DNA of 64,000 bases. Source: Ceratorhiza oryzae-sativae. Its lineage: Eukaryota; Basidiomycota; Agaricomycetes; Cantharellales; Ceratobasidiaceae. How positions within the stretch are numbered: the stretch's first letter is position 1; each line of letters begins with the position of its first letter. The notes beneath the pieces are model-generated. The model made no database searches and was not told the DNA's origin. It saw only the letters and a list, made by a program, of their open reading frames with translations. Location: assembly GCA_030998015.1 (NCBI GenBank), contig JARWMV010000234.1, forward strand, positions 1 through 64,000, read 5' to 3'. This document shows, in pieces, positions 13,501 to 24,186 of this stretch. The translations under genes and the position numbers were made by a program.

Positions 13501-13664
13501 TAAGTAATGCCCACTATACGCACTTCAGACACCCAACCCAAACCATCCCTTTAGCCACCCGTTCACAGGCTGGACCTCGCTTGTCGCGCTCAGTAAGTCC
13601 ACCCATCTGCTATTGGGCCAGATCAGGGCTAATTCTTCCACCAGTTCTCGCAGAAAAATACTAA
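10532..13664 (+). CDS. Mannosyl-oligosaccharide glucosidase (ER glucosidase I, GH63)
   Basis: Glucosidase I removes the outer alpha-1,2-glucose from the N-glycan precursor in the endoplasmic reticulum. Conserved segments in order are [152 protein letters not shown] and [18 protein letters not shown] at the end. The acidic catalytic region of GH63 lies in the FYWDEGFH part and beyond. There are over ten short GT-AG introns; I could follow the frame across them from 10600 to the stop at 13664. The start is uncertain. ATG 10532 opens a hydrophobic signal-like stretch but is one frame off the conserved exon, so a base may be missing near 10560-10610, or the start is elsewhere. Confidence 0.9.
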
Positions 13665-13984
13665 AAACACCCAACACGCATAGAATGCATTACTAAAGCC
13701 TCTCATGTGTACATCTAGTGATTTCCCGAAAATAAAAAGATTGTCCGGACAGATGCTCTCATTAAAGGCTTGCCAGCTAAGGAGAACAATATTATACACA
13801 AATGCGCCATATAGGTATACGAACGACTCTGATCTCATTCGAATGAGCAAACTTTAAGAACGGAAAGCGAGAAAGGAAGAACAAAAGTATAGATACATTC
13901 TCACTCGATAAAGAAGGGGGTAAACAATCGAGAAGAAACATCACAGACCAAGCTTAGAGTGCAAGACTGAAAAGACAAGTGAAT
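13665..13984. other. Convergent intergenic spacer
   Basis: This is the 3' region of glucosidase I and of the minus-strand gene that follows. No coding or structural signal was recognised. Confidence 0.4.
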
Positions 13985-16110
13985 TTAGAATCCGCCGGCG
14001 TCGAATGAAAAGTTATCGAACCGGAGCGAGCCCAGCCTAAGATGAGCATCGAGAGTGCTCGTCTTGGTCGAGGGCTCATGCAGTTGTAGGTCAAGGTCCC
14101 CGATAGAACTCGGTCGATCGAGCGCACCAAAGAGAGGGTCGTCGCCGGTGAGCGTAGCCTCGGAAGTCCTAGACGCTTCAGATGGCCTGTCGCCTTCTTC
14201 AGACGTTGGCGGAGTGAACGTGAGCTCTGGTGCGGCAGATTCTTCAATTTGCTCAGCCTTCGAGCCTTCGAGCTGCGCAGGAGCGAGGGCTGGACCGGTT
14301 TGAGTTCCAAACATCGGTGTCATAGGACCTTCGCTCTCGGTCGGTGATGAAAGCGTCGTCTCGACGGCTTCAGCAACCTCGTTGAAGTCAACTGTAGTTG
14401 GGCTTATGATGGTTACACTAGTCACCGGGGGCTCACTCTGCGGAAGTCCCGAAGCTTGGATCGGAGGCGGACGGGACCCCTTGTATCGTTGCATGACTGT
14501 CGGTGGAACTTTGGTTTCCTCATCAGGCTGGACTGCGGGTACGGACGCTGGTGGAGTAACCGGGTTCGATTTGGAAGATTTGCTCTTCCCGAGCGAACGC
14601 ATACTGAAGCCTTTGCGTAGATCGATGATCGAGAATGGTCGAGACCGAAGCGAGATTGGCGTCTTAGGTGTTTGCGGTTCAGTCGATAGAGAGGAAGGCG
14701 TATCATTGGGCGAGTGAGAGATCGATTCGATTGTTGCACGGCGGTGTTTGAGGAACCGTTTGCCTTTCGTAGCCTTGGGCGCCGCGGGCAACGTTGGGGT
14801 TTGAGGTATCTCTGGCGTGTTCGGATCGGCCACAGCCTTGGCAAGCTCTTGAGGAGTGCCGGGCACAGGAGGGACTAGTGCATCCTCCTGCTTGGCCGGT
14901 GGAGACGAGCGAAGATGCTGCTTCTCCCCACTCTTGAGGTTAAACAGGTGTGAAAATGTGCTCTTGCTGCGTTTCTTCTGCAGCTTCCTCGTCTTCTGCG
15001 AGACACCAGAAGCAGGTTCGCCGATTTCCAACGCTGGTTCAAGTGACGACACCGCCGTAGCGGGGACCTCTGGTAGCTCCTTAGCCTCCGCCTCCTTCGA
15101 TGGAACAGGCAACGGCGGCAGGGGAGGCGAAGTCAAAACTGGTCGTTCACCGCCGGCGATTGTTGAACTTCTACGACGACCTTCTCCGCTCGTCTTCGGA
15201 GACTTGACCACAGAATCATCGACAGCGGCAGCAGGAATGGCATGAGCAGTCGCAGCCTTGGTCCAGATGCTGAACGGACGAGTGCTATCAGAGAGAGTAT
15301 TCCGACGACCTATTCCAAGAGAAAAAAAACGGAAGCACCGCCGATCAGTCTCAAATAGGAAGAACGAGCACGCAACGGCGCTTACGAGCTGGCCGGCTTT
15401 CCTGGCTCTTATCATGAACATTGTCCCAGTTGGTAAAGCTCTTGAACACTTTGGAGGCACGGCGCCTGAGCGATTCCTTGTGCTTCGGCGATGGGGGCAC
15501 CCGAGGCCGCTCATCAGCAATTGGGAAATCCCGACTGCTGGATACGCGCGTAAGCTGGTGACCACCTTCCCACTGGACGTGGGTGGTTGCCGCCGACGCC
15601 TCGACGCTAGTTATCCCCTCAGGGGAATCCACCTCAACCTGTTCCTGATCTAAAAAAACACAAAGGCGAAATGAGCCAAACTCTAGATCCGAAAAGAACA
15701 TAGCTCAGAAAAAAATATTTACCCAATGGTTGTTGTTGCGGCGGCAGCGGAGGCTGCTTTCGCTCTCGCCCCGCTCCAAAGTCGGACGCCTTTTTGGGCA
15801 TAATCACGTCGGCGACGGGCGTCGACGATCTCTTGAACACAGGGGGGCTCTGTCCGTCCGCTGTCTCGGCAGGCAACGAGTCGCGCTTCTTGAGCTTTTT
15901 CGGCTCATGCTCGACCGCGCGGTGAACACAGATTGAGGTTTGCAGTCCGCTCTCGTCCTCGGGAGGAGAGGTGATATACACATCGGGCGTCGCCTGGGTT
16001 GGAGTCGTCGGCCACTCGGGAGGCGTCGATGCGTGGTGTATGTATGAGGTCGGTGGGTGTCCTGCGGGAAGCGAGCCTGACTGCCGACGACGAAGTTTGG
16101 GGAATATCAT
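13985..16110 (-). CDS. Hypothetical, Pro/Ser/Thr-rich, intrinsically disordered protein, 3 exons
   Basis: Exons on the minus strand are 15723-16110, 15386-15649 and 13985-15309, with introns of 73 and 76 bp. They join to a 658-residue protein starting MIFPKLRRRQSGSLPAG. I do not recognise a domain. Visible features are long low-complexity regions rich in Pro, Ser, Thr, Glu and Ala, many SP/TP dipeptides (possible proline-directed kinase sites), basic patches such as RRRASKVFKSF and KKRSKSTFSHLF, PPLPPLP and PPVPGTP-type SH3-like ligands, and a C-terminal tail LRFDNFSFDAGGF. The basic hydrophobic patches could bind membrane or partner proteins, and the SP/TP sites suggest phospho-regulation. 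These are inferences from composition only. The adjacent GSK-3 and F-box genes are not evidence of shared function. Confidence 0.75.
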
Positions 16111-16443
16111 TTTGGCTAGGGGGTGAAGAAAAGGAAGGGGAAAATGTAAGGAGCGTGGGTGAGCTTCAGTCCAACGAACGAAGCAGAGAGAAAATCGAGA
16201 GAAAAAGCAGGAGGACCACGGGTGACGAGGGGTGGTGGTTGAGGAAGAGAGGAACGGGAGGCCAATGTTTGGACCGACTGGGGTTCATCAAGGGCCAAGG
16301 CTTCGCTTCTATCAAATTCAGACTCGATGAAATTCGCGAAGCGACGTAATGCATATACTGTACAAAGTGCAAGGACTAAAATCGCGAGAAACATAAGCAA
16401 AAGAAAAAAAAAACTAAAAGGATACAATCCAAAACATATAAAA
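16111..16443. other. Intergenic spacer
   Basis: It lies between two minus-strand genes: the promoter of the disordered-protein gene and the 3' region of the F-box/WD40 gene. Nothing else was recognised. Confidence 0.4.
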
Positions 16444-18878
16444 CTATCGAGGCGCATCAGAAGGTGCAAAGCTCCATATCCTAACATCACCATCGTCACT
16501 TCCAGATACGATCTTATCATCCCCAAGTGCAAGGCAGGTCACCGCACCCCGGTGCCCAACTAGAGTTGCAATGCAGTTGCCGTCGCCGTGATTCCAGACC
16601 TGTTCCAATTCAGTCAGCCAATTCCGGTATATCGAGTAGGCAAAAAGTGCACACCTTGATAGTCCGATCGTGGCTCGCAGACACAACTCGCAACTTGTCG
16701 CTCTGGACAGCCCAAACACCCTCGATGTGGCCAAAGAGCGTCTTGCGCGCCTTGCCGCTCTCGACGTCCCATATCCGAATGGTGTTATCCAGACTGCCCG
16801 AGATGAGTACCGGCACCAGTCCACGCTGCTCTTCATCCCCTTTTTCTTGCCCACACCCTCCATCGAGCATGACGAGACGAATACTCTGGACTTGACCAAC
16901 GTGACCGGTGAATTGCTGGACACAAGTCCGAAGATTGAGATCCCAAAGCCGAATCACGCCATCGTCTGATGCACTGAACAACATTTTGCCTGGGTCCAGC
17001 TCGACCTCTGCCCCGTCCACTTTGCGCTCCTTCGCCCTACACCTTGGCCCATCCCATAGCTCCACGGCGTTCACCCAATCTCGATGGCCTCGCAGCGTGA
17101 AACATTCGCCCGTGCGGAAATTCCAGACTTTGACAGTCGTGTCCACACTCCCGCTCGCAAGCACATTCGAATCATAGTTCAAGCACACGACGCCTTCCGT
17201 ATGCCCCTCGAGCGTGCGAACGCACGTCCCGTTGCGCCAGTTCCACACCTTGAGCGTATGATCCATGCTCGCCGTGATCAACTTGGCCGCATCAAACTGA
17301 AGCGCTCGAATCGCTCTCGTATGCCCGCGAAGGCACTGAACCTCAACCCCAGTTTCCATATTCCAAACGCGGGCTGTTCGGTCGTAGGATCCGGTAATGA
17401 GAACGGGGAAAGACGGGTGCGCTAACCGCTCATTAAACTGCAGGCACATTACCCCGTCGGTGTGACCCCTGAGCGTGCGCTGAGTGTATCTGGCCCGTCT
17501 CCAATTACGTTCAATCGATAAACGTTCGCAGTACACCTGCTTCCAGGGTCGGGTTGTCGCCTGACCAGGGCCAGGTGACCCCGGCGCCGCCACCGGTGGT
17601 GCTATTAGGGCAGGTAAAGATGCAGGAATACCGGACTGGGGTTCGGGCGTAAAGGCTTGTACGGGCGCGGGCGCAACGAGCGCTGAACCGGGGCAGTGAC
17701 CAAAGGGTCGACATCCATCCTCTCGGCCAACGATCCATTCGGCTCAGATTTCGCCCTCTTCAACGGAGGAGCCAGCGCCTCAGCCGCAGGTCTCTTCAGC
17801 TCCCCGGAGATTGGGCAGCCGGGGGAGTCTGCGGGACTTGAACCTGCTTCCCGGCCCGTCGTCGCTCAAGCAGCGGAAGACCCCACCCGCACTTCAGACA
17901 CCGCTTCTCGATATGCTGCTCGCACATGCGTCTCCAGAGCACATCATCGTCTGCGAGGGCATGCCATCGCTTGCTCACTTGCGCAGCGTTCATGAGGGAG
18001 ATGGCGTCCAGGTGGCCAAGGATCGTGAGAGCGACTTCGCGGGGAAGGAGTAAGAAGGGGTCGATCCGACTAATGACCGCCAGCTGTTCAGATAGCATTG
18101 ACAGCTGGCTGAAGCAGCACATCGTCAGCAGGCCTTGGAGAATCAACGCCCGGCGAGGGTGGGAAGACGACGAAAACGCGGACCACATCGTGCTCACGGC
18201 TCGACGCTCTTCCACAGGCAAAGCGTCGAGAGACTTTAATTCAATGAGCCTGGAGTCAAAACAAAAAACCAGGATATCACTTACCCGTTGGAGCTTCAGA
18301 CTCATGCCCTCGTCCGCCATCCGTTGGTGTCGTACACATAACTTTCGCCCGGGAGGTGCAAGAACGCCCAAATCGGCCACCCTTTCCTTTCCCTTTTCCG
18401 AAGGGTGTACTTCTGGCACAGGCTCGAGTACTGGGACATCAAACAGCGCAGTCTCGACAGGTGCAGTGGGGGACGCAGGCCGAGGCGACGACCCGCGGAG
18501 TGTGAGGTTTTGTGGGGGTGGCACGGTATCGCACGCAACCGGGCCACTGGATGTCGAAGGCATAGAAGATGATGCGACAGACGGAGTATATGACCTGGAA
18601 CCGGGACCAGCGACTGAATGTATATGCATATCAGCCAGGCCGAGAGCAGTCGAGGTGGTGGTGGGGCTGGGTGGGCGGGTGTTGTCAGCGCTGGAAGAGA
18701 CAGATCCGTCGTCAAACTCGGTGAGCCGTCTGGGATATAAGCCAGTGCGACACATGGCGACGCGAGCAATAAGACGCGTGAATGAGGTGATTGTTGTGGT
18801 CGATTGTTGACCCTCTGGGACTCGGCGCTTACTAGATGTCGTGATTCTCGCGAATTTCATTGCAGCTCTATTGGTCAA
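16444..18878 (-). CDS. F-box/WD40 protein, Met30/SCON-2-like SCF ubiquitin ligase receptor
   Basis: This is the substrate receptor of an SCF ubiquitin ligase; the yeast relative Met30 and Neurospora SCON-2 control sulfur assimilation and cell cycle. My exons on the minus strand are 18285-18878, 17844-18233, 17701-17799, 16655-17635 and 16444-16599, summing to 739 residues. Order: a long disordered N-terminus; an F-box (LPREVALTILGHLDAISLMN, W at DVLWRRMC); a basic NLS-like stretch KRPAAEALAPPLKRAK; the family segment VYCERLSIERNWRRARY; then seven WD repeats, each with GH and a D-x-T/V-x-(K/R)-(V/L/I)-W ending, the last being GSDDGDVRIWSFAP. The two middle introns (17800-17843 and 17636-17700) are my reconstruction. 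The intron at 18234-18284 is 51 nt and stop-free, so retention would keep the frame. The Met30 assignment rests on the pre-WD segment. Confidence 0.88.
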
Positions 18879-19236
18879 CTTGAGACTCCGTCATTCACTC
18901 GTCGACTCCGCGAGTCCGATACACAGCCGACACTATTCTTGCGACAGGCGCTACACCTGTCACGCTAGCATACGGCAAAAAGGCGTTGGATTTGGCAATA
19001 GATAAACTTGGCAAGTCAATTAACGCACAACCCAAACCCAGTTCACGAGTGGTAAATCAGAATGAATAAACTTTCAAGACATCACAAGACGACCGCATCC
19101 ACAGTCGCCGATTCACTGGACCGCACACCTCAGAAATAATCCTCATAATAACCGGAGCGCGTTCACGGGCGCTCCTCCAGCCTTCCCAAAACCATATCCA
19201 CGCGAATCGTCCAACAAAAACACAGGCGGGCGTTAT
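18879..19236. other. Intergenic spacer
   Basis: Upstream region of the F-box/WD40 gene and 3' region of the GSK-3 gene, both minus strand. No other signal was recognised. Confidence 0.4.
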
Positions 19237-21061
19237 TCAATCCAGCGTGATCCGCAGCTGCTCCAGTGGTATAGGCGTGAAGTTGTGAATGTCAATGCCC
19301 CGAGACCGCAGCTCGGGCTCACGCCACTCCGGGACCAGCGTCGCGTTCAGGTCTGGACGAATAGAGAGCTCTGTCGTTCGAATCAACGTTAGCAAACGGT
19401 CCAGAATGTTTCGCACACCAAACTGGCAAGTTGGACGCATCACGCGACCTCTGAGGTGCTCTCATCGAGTGTGGGAACCGATCGACGGGACGGCACGATC
19501 CGCCTGCCGGGTCCATCCCCCACAGTCACCAACCTCATCTCCCTCCCCACGGGGGGGACACGACCAGTTGAGAAGCTTGGAAATGAAACTCACCTTCGCG
19601 GGTGAAATTGAAAAGCGGAGGCATTTCTCGGCCACTGGGCATGCTTGTCGTCTCGACACGCAGCTCATTGAACAGAGGATGGCACATCGCCTCGATCGCA
19701 CTCAAACGGGATGTCGGTGTATACTCCAGCAACCTCGCGACCAAGTCAAGCATGTCAGCTGAAGTCCGGGGTCGGAACACCTGGATAGATGTCAGCACCC
19801 GAACCCGCGATAGGAATATTAGGACATACCTTGGAGAAGGGATGGGGTTTGATCTGAGGGAATTTGTGTTCCATGTAGTTCGGGTTCATCGTCTTGATCT
19901 GTTCCCGTGTCGGCGTGCCCAGCACCTTGATGATCTCGACCAATTGGTCGATTCCACTTTCTCCAGGGAACAAGGGTTGTCCGAGCATGAGCTCGGCCAT
20001 CACGCACCCGGTAGACCAAATGTCTGCTCGTGGTCAACTAGGGTTGTGCTCTGTGATGGGCGGTACATACCGATATTAGTAGAGTAGTTCGTAGCACCAA
20101 AGATGAGTTCAGGAGCGCGGTAGTAGCGTGAGCAGATGTAGCTGACATTTGGTTCCCCTGGAACCAAGATCTTCGCCGAACCAAAGTCGCACAGCTTGAG
20201 ATGCCGGTGGAAGGGTTCAACAGCAGGTTCTGAGGCTTGATGTCACGGTGGCAGATGCCGACGCTGTGAATGTACGCAAGCGAGCGGAGGAGTTGGTACA
20301 TGTACAGCTTGATCTGGAGGTTCGGAATCGGTTGCTTGAGCTTGACATAGTGCCGCGATGTGCGGTAGACGGTCTCGGGCACGTATTCGAGCACGAGATT
20401 AAGGTAAACCTCGTCCTTCTATAAAAGTGACAAGGGTTAGTTTGCCACCACAGTCCGACGCGACCAACCCACCTTCTCGCCATTGAATAGAAAACGCGCG
20501 CAGGTCGACCACATTCGGGTGCTTGACCAGTCTCATGATCTGAAGCTCACGATTCTGTGACGCGCAGAGGTGTCAGGGGCAGTGCTCCTCACACGAGACC
20601 AGCAGACACGTACCTTGAAGCGCTTGTCTTGCAAAACCTTCTTGATCGCAATGTCCTCTAGATTCTTGGGCACACCGAGCTGCCGGGCCTGGAAGACGAA
20701 CACCAAACGAGCCATTCCCGATGACCTTGCAGTTGGTGTATTTGATCTCGGCCTGCTCTCCGGTGGCCCCGTCGGACGCGATTACGGACACGACCCGCTG
20801 AGGATCATTGTCGAATGCTGGAAAGCGGGGCATGGATGTCAGAATTGGTGCATTCATGCGCGGGTGGGGATGTGGTTAGGGCAGGTACGAGATGCGTGCG
20901 GAGCAACGTGCGCCCAGAACCGGAGCCATGAGCTTCTGGGTGTGCACCGATCGAAGCGAGACGACGACGGAGATGGTCCGCGGCGGGCAAGACGCGTGCA
21001 AGATTCGGTGAGACTTACAGGAGAGCCGAACACCGTTGTTGATGGGACCGTGCTGAGCCAT
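19237..21061 (-). CDS. Glycogen synthase kinase 3 (shaggy family), frame interrupted by apparent indels
   Basis: CMGC-group Ser/Thr kinase of the GSK-3 family. The start is ATG 21061 ([14 protein letters not shown]), followed by an unusually long first intron of about 200 bp. Motifs in order: Gly loop GNGSFGVVFQA, VAIK-type [36 protein letters not shown], the activation-loop segment [17 protein letters not shown] with the family's conserved tyrosine, [20 protein letters not shown], and a C-terminus ending at 19237 with [10 protein letters not shown]. The conserved frame is kept only if single bases are corrected: one extra near 20698, and one missing near each of 20483, 20492 and 20201. Introns at other positions are normal. 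Because the protein is otherwise closely conserved, I regard the breaks as sequence errors, but a recently inactivated copy is not excluded. Confidence 0.9.
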
Positions 21062-24000
21062 GGCTGGTGGATTGCTCGGTGCGAGCTGGGCGTGGATGAA
21101 TGCCGAGTGGAACGGAAGGCGCGTCGAGGGCAGTGCGATGTGCAGCGGTGGTGTTGCGGCGTGCGGCGATGAGGGGTGGGCGTATGCGATGGCGTGCAGG
21201 AGGTGGTGGGAGAATGGAAGAGGTAGGCGTCGAGTGGGCTTGGAGTCGAGTCTTCGGGGGTCCAGAGTGGTCACGAGCATGGGCCGGGCCCCCGCGGACC
21301 CCTGATGCGGACCCTGGAGCGGACCCATGGCCGCCCTCGACGCGCCTGCACAGGCATCCAGCGACCCTCGAGAGCCCTGGCTCGCCTGCTGGATCGCGGC
21401 CGGACCTCGTCTCCCATCGGCCCCACCCGCCCCGCCGTCGCCACCCGCCCCGTCGCCACCGCACAGCGCCCGCGCCCGACGCCTGTTCAGCCGTCCACAA
21501 CACTTATCTCTCCGCATCAAAGATGTCCCAACCCTAACCGCATCAGGCTCATTCGCCCTGACGTCACGCATACGGTTTCCTCGGCGCTTTCGGCTCTGAC
21601 CGCGGCTGCTGGTCCCATTCGATTCGCACGGCGGCTCTTCCGCATGTCTGGCAGACGTCGGCCACTCAGATCCAGCGGATACGGATCGTACGTTCAACAC
21701 GTGCAAATCTGGCTCGCCCGTTTCGGCTGGACACATCACTCACTATTCCTTACATTCGTACCCCACGATCTTTCCCACCAGGAGCTGCTATCATCACACC
21801 TCTGCACGATGATCGACCTGGTCAGCTACCCTATCAGCCCGCCCCAGCTCCTTGCTTCAGGGACGCATATACCTCCCCAGGTGGAGTAAACTCTTCTGAC
21901 TGCACACACACACCCCACAATGCTGTGTTCCTGACCCAAGCATCCCCCGTCCACATGTTCACATCCTCAACCCTCGCTACGCCCGCCGACCCATCACGCA
22001 CTCGCCACGCACCCAACCCCCGCCCAACACCCGTTCTGCACCCCACCGTAAACTTGGATACAGCCACCGTTTTCATTCGCTCCTTTCGACGGCCTTTCCC
22101 GCTCGGGTTAGTTCGTACGAACCCACTGTCTCGTCTCGGCGAGCTGTTTTCGCTGCGGGCACCCAGTCGACAACTGCCAGCTCGCTCGCCTGGTGCGGGG
22201 AAGGAGGTCAGCAGACGCAGGGGCGTGTGTGCAAAGAACGACCGTGTACGATAAGCGCATGCCTTAGTACGGATTTACGGACGGCAGTGTGGCGCACGCA
22301 TTCGGATCCGAACCTTAAACGCGCTGCATACACCTACGGTTTCTGGTGATTCGATTGACGCAGCGTGTGTTAACGTTGATCTCCAGGATATGGTCTAGAT
22401 CGTGTCTGTGCCCAAGGCAACAATCGCAAGGTGATTGCCCCTATAAACTAGCACGCCGTTTCATCGCTTGTGTCGTGTCTTTTTTTCTTACACATTCATT
22501 AATCTCATTAGGAAGCATTCTTCACGGGCCGTGACCAGATGTATATACCCGTTGTAGATTGACTTTGTGAGCCCGAGATACGCCTTGAGGGTGATCGAGG
22601 AAACAGTCTCGAGATGAGAGGGGAATTTGAAAATGCTGGATTCTAGTCGTCGGGGCATTTAGGCCGTCACAAATGCGCATATATCGCGTTGAAACAGCTG
22701 TGACATTGCCTTCACTGACCTCCCTATAATCTCATTGTTTCATGATCCGCCACAAAAAGAACGTGGATTATAGATCATAATGAAGGTGTCCAAGCGCGAC
22801 ATGAAGCGGATACCACTCGACGTAATCGGCTTGTGAGTAAATATGATACAGCAAAATATACAAGATGAAGAGCCCAATATCCAATCGGTATTCCTATTCT
22901 GTGCTCCGTTCTCCGCCATTCTCTTATTTTTATTCTGCTCTTTTATCAAATCCGGATGGACATGTGAACAGTAAAAAAGCTTTGACTGGTAGCCAAATAG
23001 GGCGATCTATTCAGGTTTTCGAGTGCTCAAATACGAACAGCGATTCCATTTCAAGCTTTCTAATACTGCTGGGCAAGTGATTATGACAAGATAGTGCTAC
23101 GCAGAGTTGCAACGGCGCAAAGAGGATAGCATTCGAGCAAGTCACATCGATAGCAGAGCCGTATTTGCAGCCTTCCCGAAGGTAACAGCAAGGGAATGTA
23201 GCACGACAAAGTCGGAATAGAATAATGCTCTGCAGGCAAGACATCTCGAGTTCCAGCGTAGACATTGTCAGAAAACTGACGCCGAAAGGCAATCAAAGAG
23301 CCAAGCTCGCACCATTCCAAATGTACCTTTTTCCCATCTCGGTTTGCCACGTATCAAACAGAATAAACTTGCGAGCGAGGAGGACCTCGAGGCCGATCAC
23401 CTGCCCGTTGAGAACGAGCGACAATCCACACATCATACACAGCTTTAACGCGTTGTCTTCAGGGTCCCGAACAAAATGAGCCCATGGTCAGGGGCGGGCC
23501 GCTTGGAGTCGCCTTGTTACAGGAGCTCGAGGTACCGAGGCTGGCCGGAAAGGTGAAGTGGCTAGTCCTTGGGCAGCCCTAAGGTGCCCTTATCGCTCGG
23601 CGCACAGCGCGCAGTCCCCATCTGACTAGCGCATCAGAACTTTTGTACTGGAAGGAACAAATATCTCGGCGGCCGCACCCATAGGCTATCGCCGTTAGAC
23701 AACGGTGATATACAGGCTGAAGTTGCACAGTTGTCCTATACATAAAGTACTGGGCGCCTCGGGGCTAATTATATGCGACCTTGTTATAGGCTTTCGGTCT
23801 TGTGAGTTCCCGAGCTGGCTAAAATCCGTTATCGGCAACACAGCCTTCACGAATCAGGGCGCAATTACATGATGAAATGGGGCACGTGGGGTGCCTGATC
23901 TGGTGATGGGATCGGCCGTTAACTCGAGCTGGGCCGGTGGCTCTCTGCCGTGCGTTCCACTGAACCCCTCAGAGGACTTGAATCTTTTAATCGGTACTGC

Positions 24001-24186
24001 AGCCTAGTTATTGCCTATTTTGGGATATTCCTTTGTAGCGACAGCGGCACGGCAGGCAGTGATTGTCAAGGGACGGCAGCACACTCATCCCCGAGCGCCG
24101 TCTGAGCTACATAAAGTGGCAGACAACGCGTACCAATAACTCTTTCCCAACAACCACCTGGGCCCTCGCTTCCCGTGTTGGCTGGA
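21062..24186. other. Gene-poor region upstream of GSK-3 and of the kinase-RasGEF gene
   Basis: From 21062 to about 22260 the sequence is GC-rich, with open frames on both strands that resemble nothing known; it probably holds the GSK-3 promoter and leader. From 22260 to 24186 no conserved exon was recognised. A minus-strand open stretch around 23081-23480 (for example LARKFILFDTWQTEMG) looks weakly protein-like but cannot be assigned. CpG content is normal. Confidence 0.4.

Noticed and set aside
14055..15653. Plus-strand frames opposite the disordered-protein gene
   Set aside because: They are shadows of a GC-biased minus-strand gene. They lack splice continuity and conserved motifs.
20876..21739. 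Long minus-strand open frame (287 codons) upstream of GSK-3
   Set aside because: It lies over the GSK-3 first exon and intron in a GC-rich stretch, has Arg/Pro/His-biased composition and no recognisable similarity. GC-rich non-coding DNA often gives such frames.
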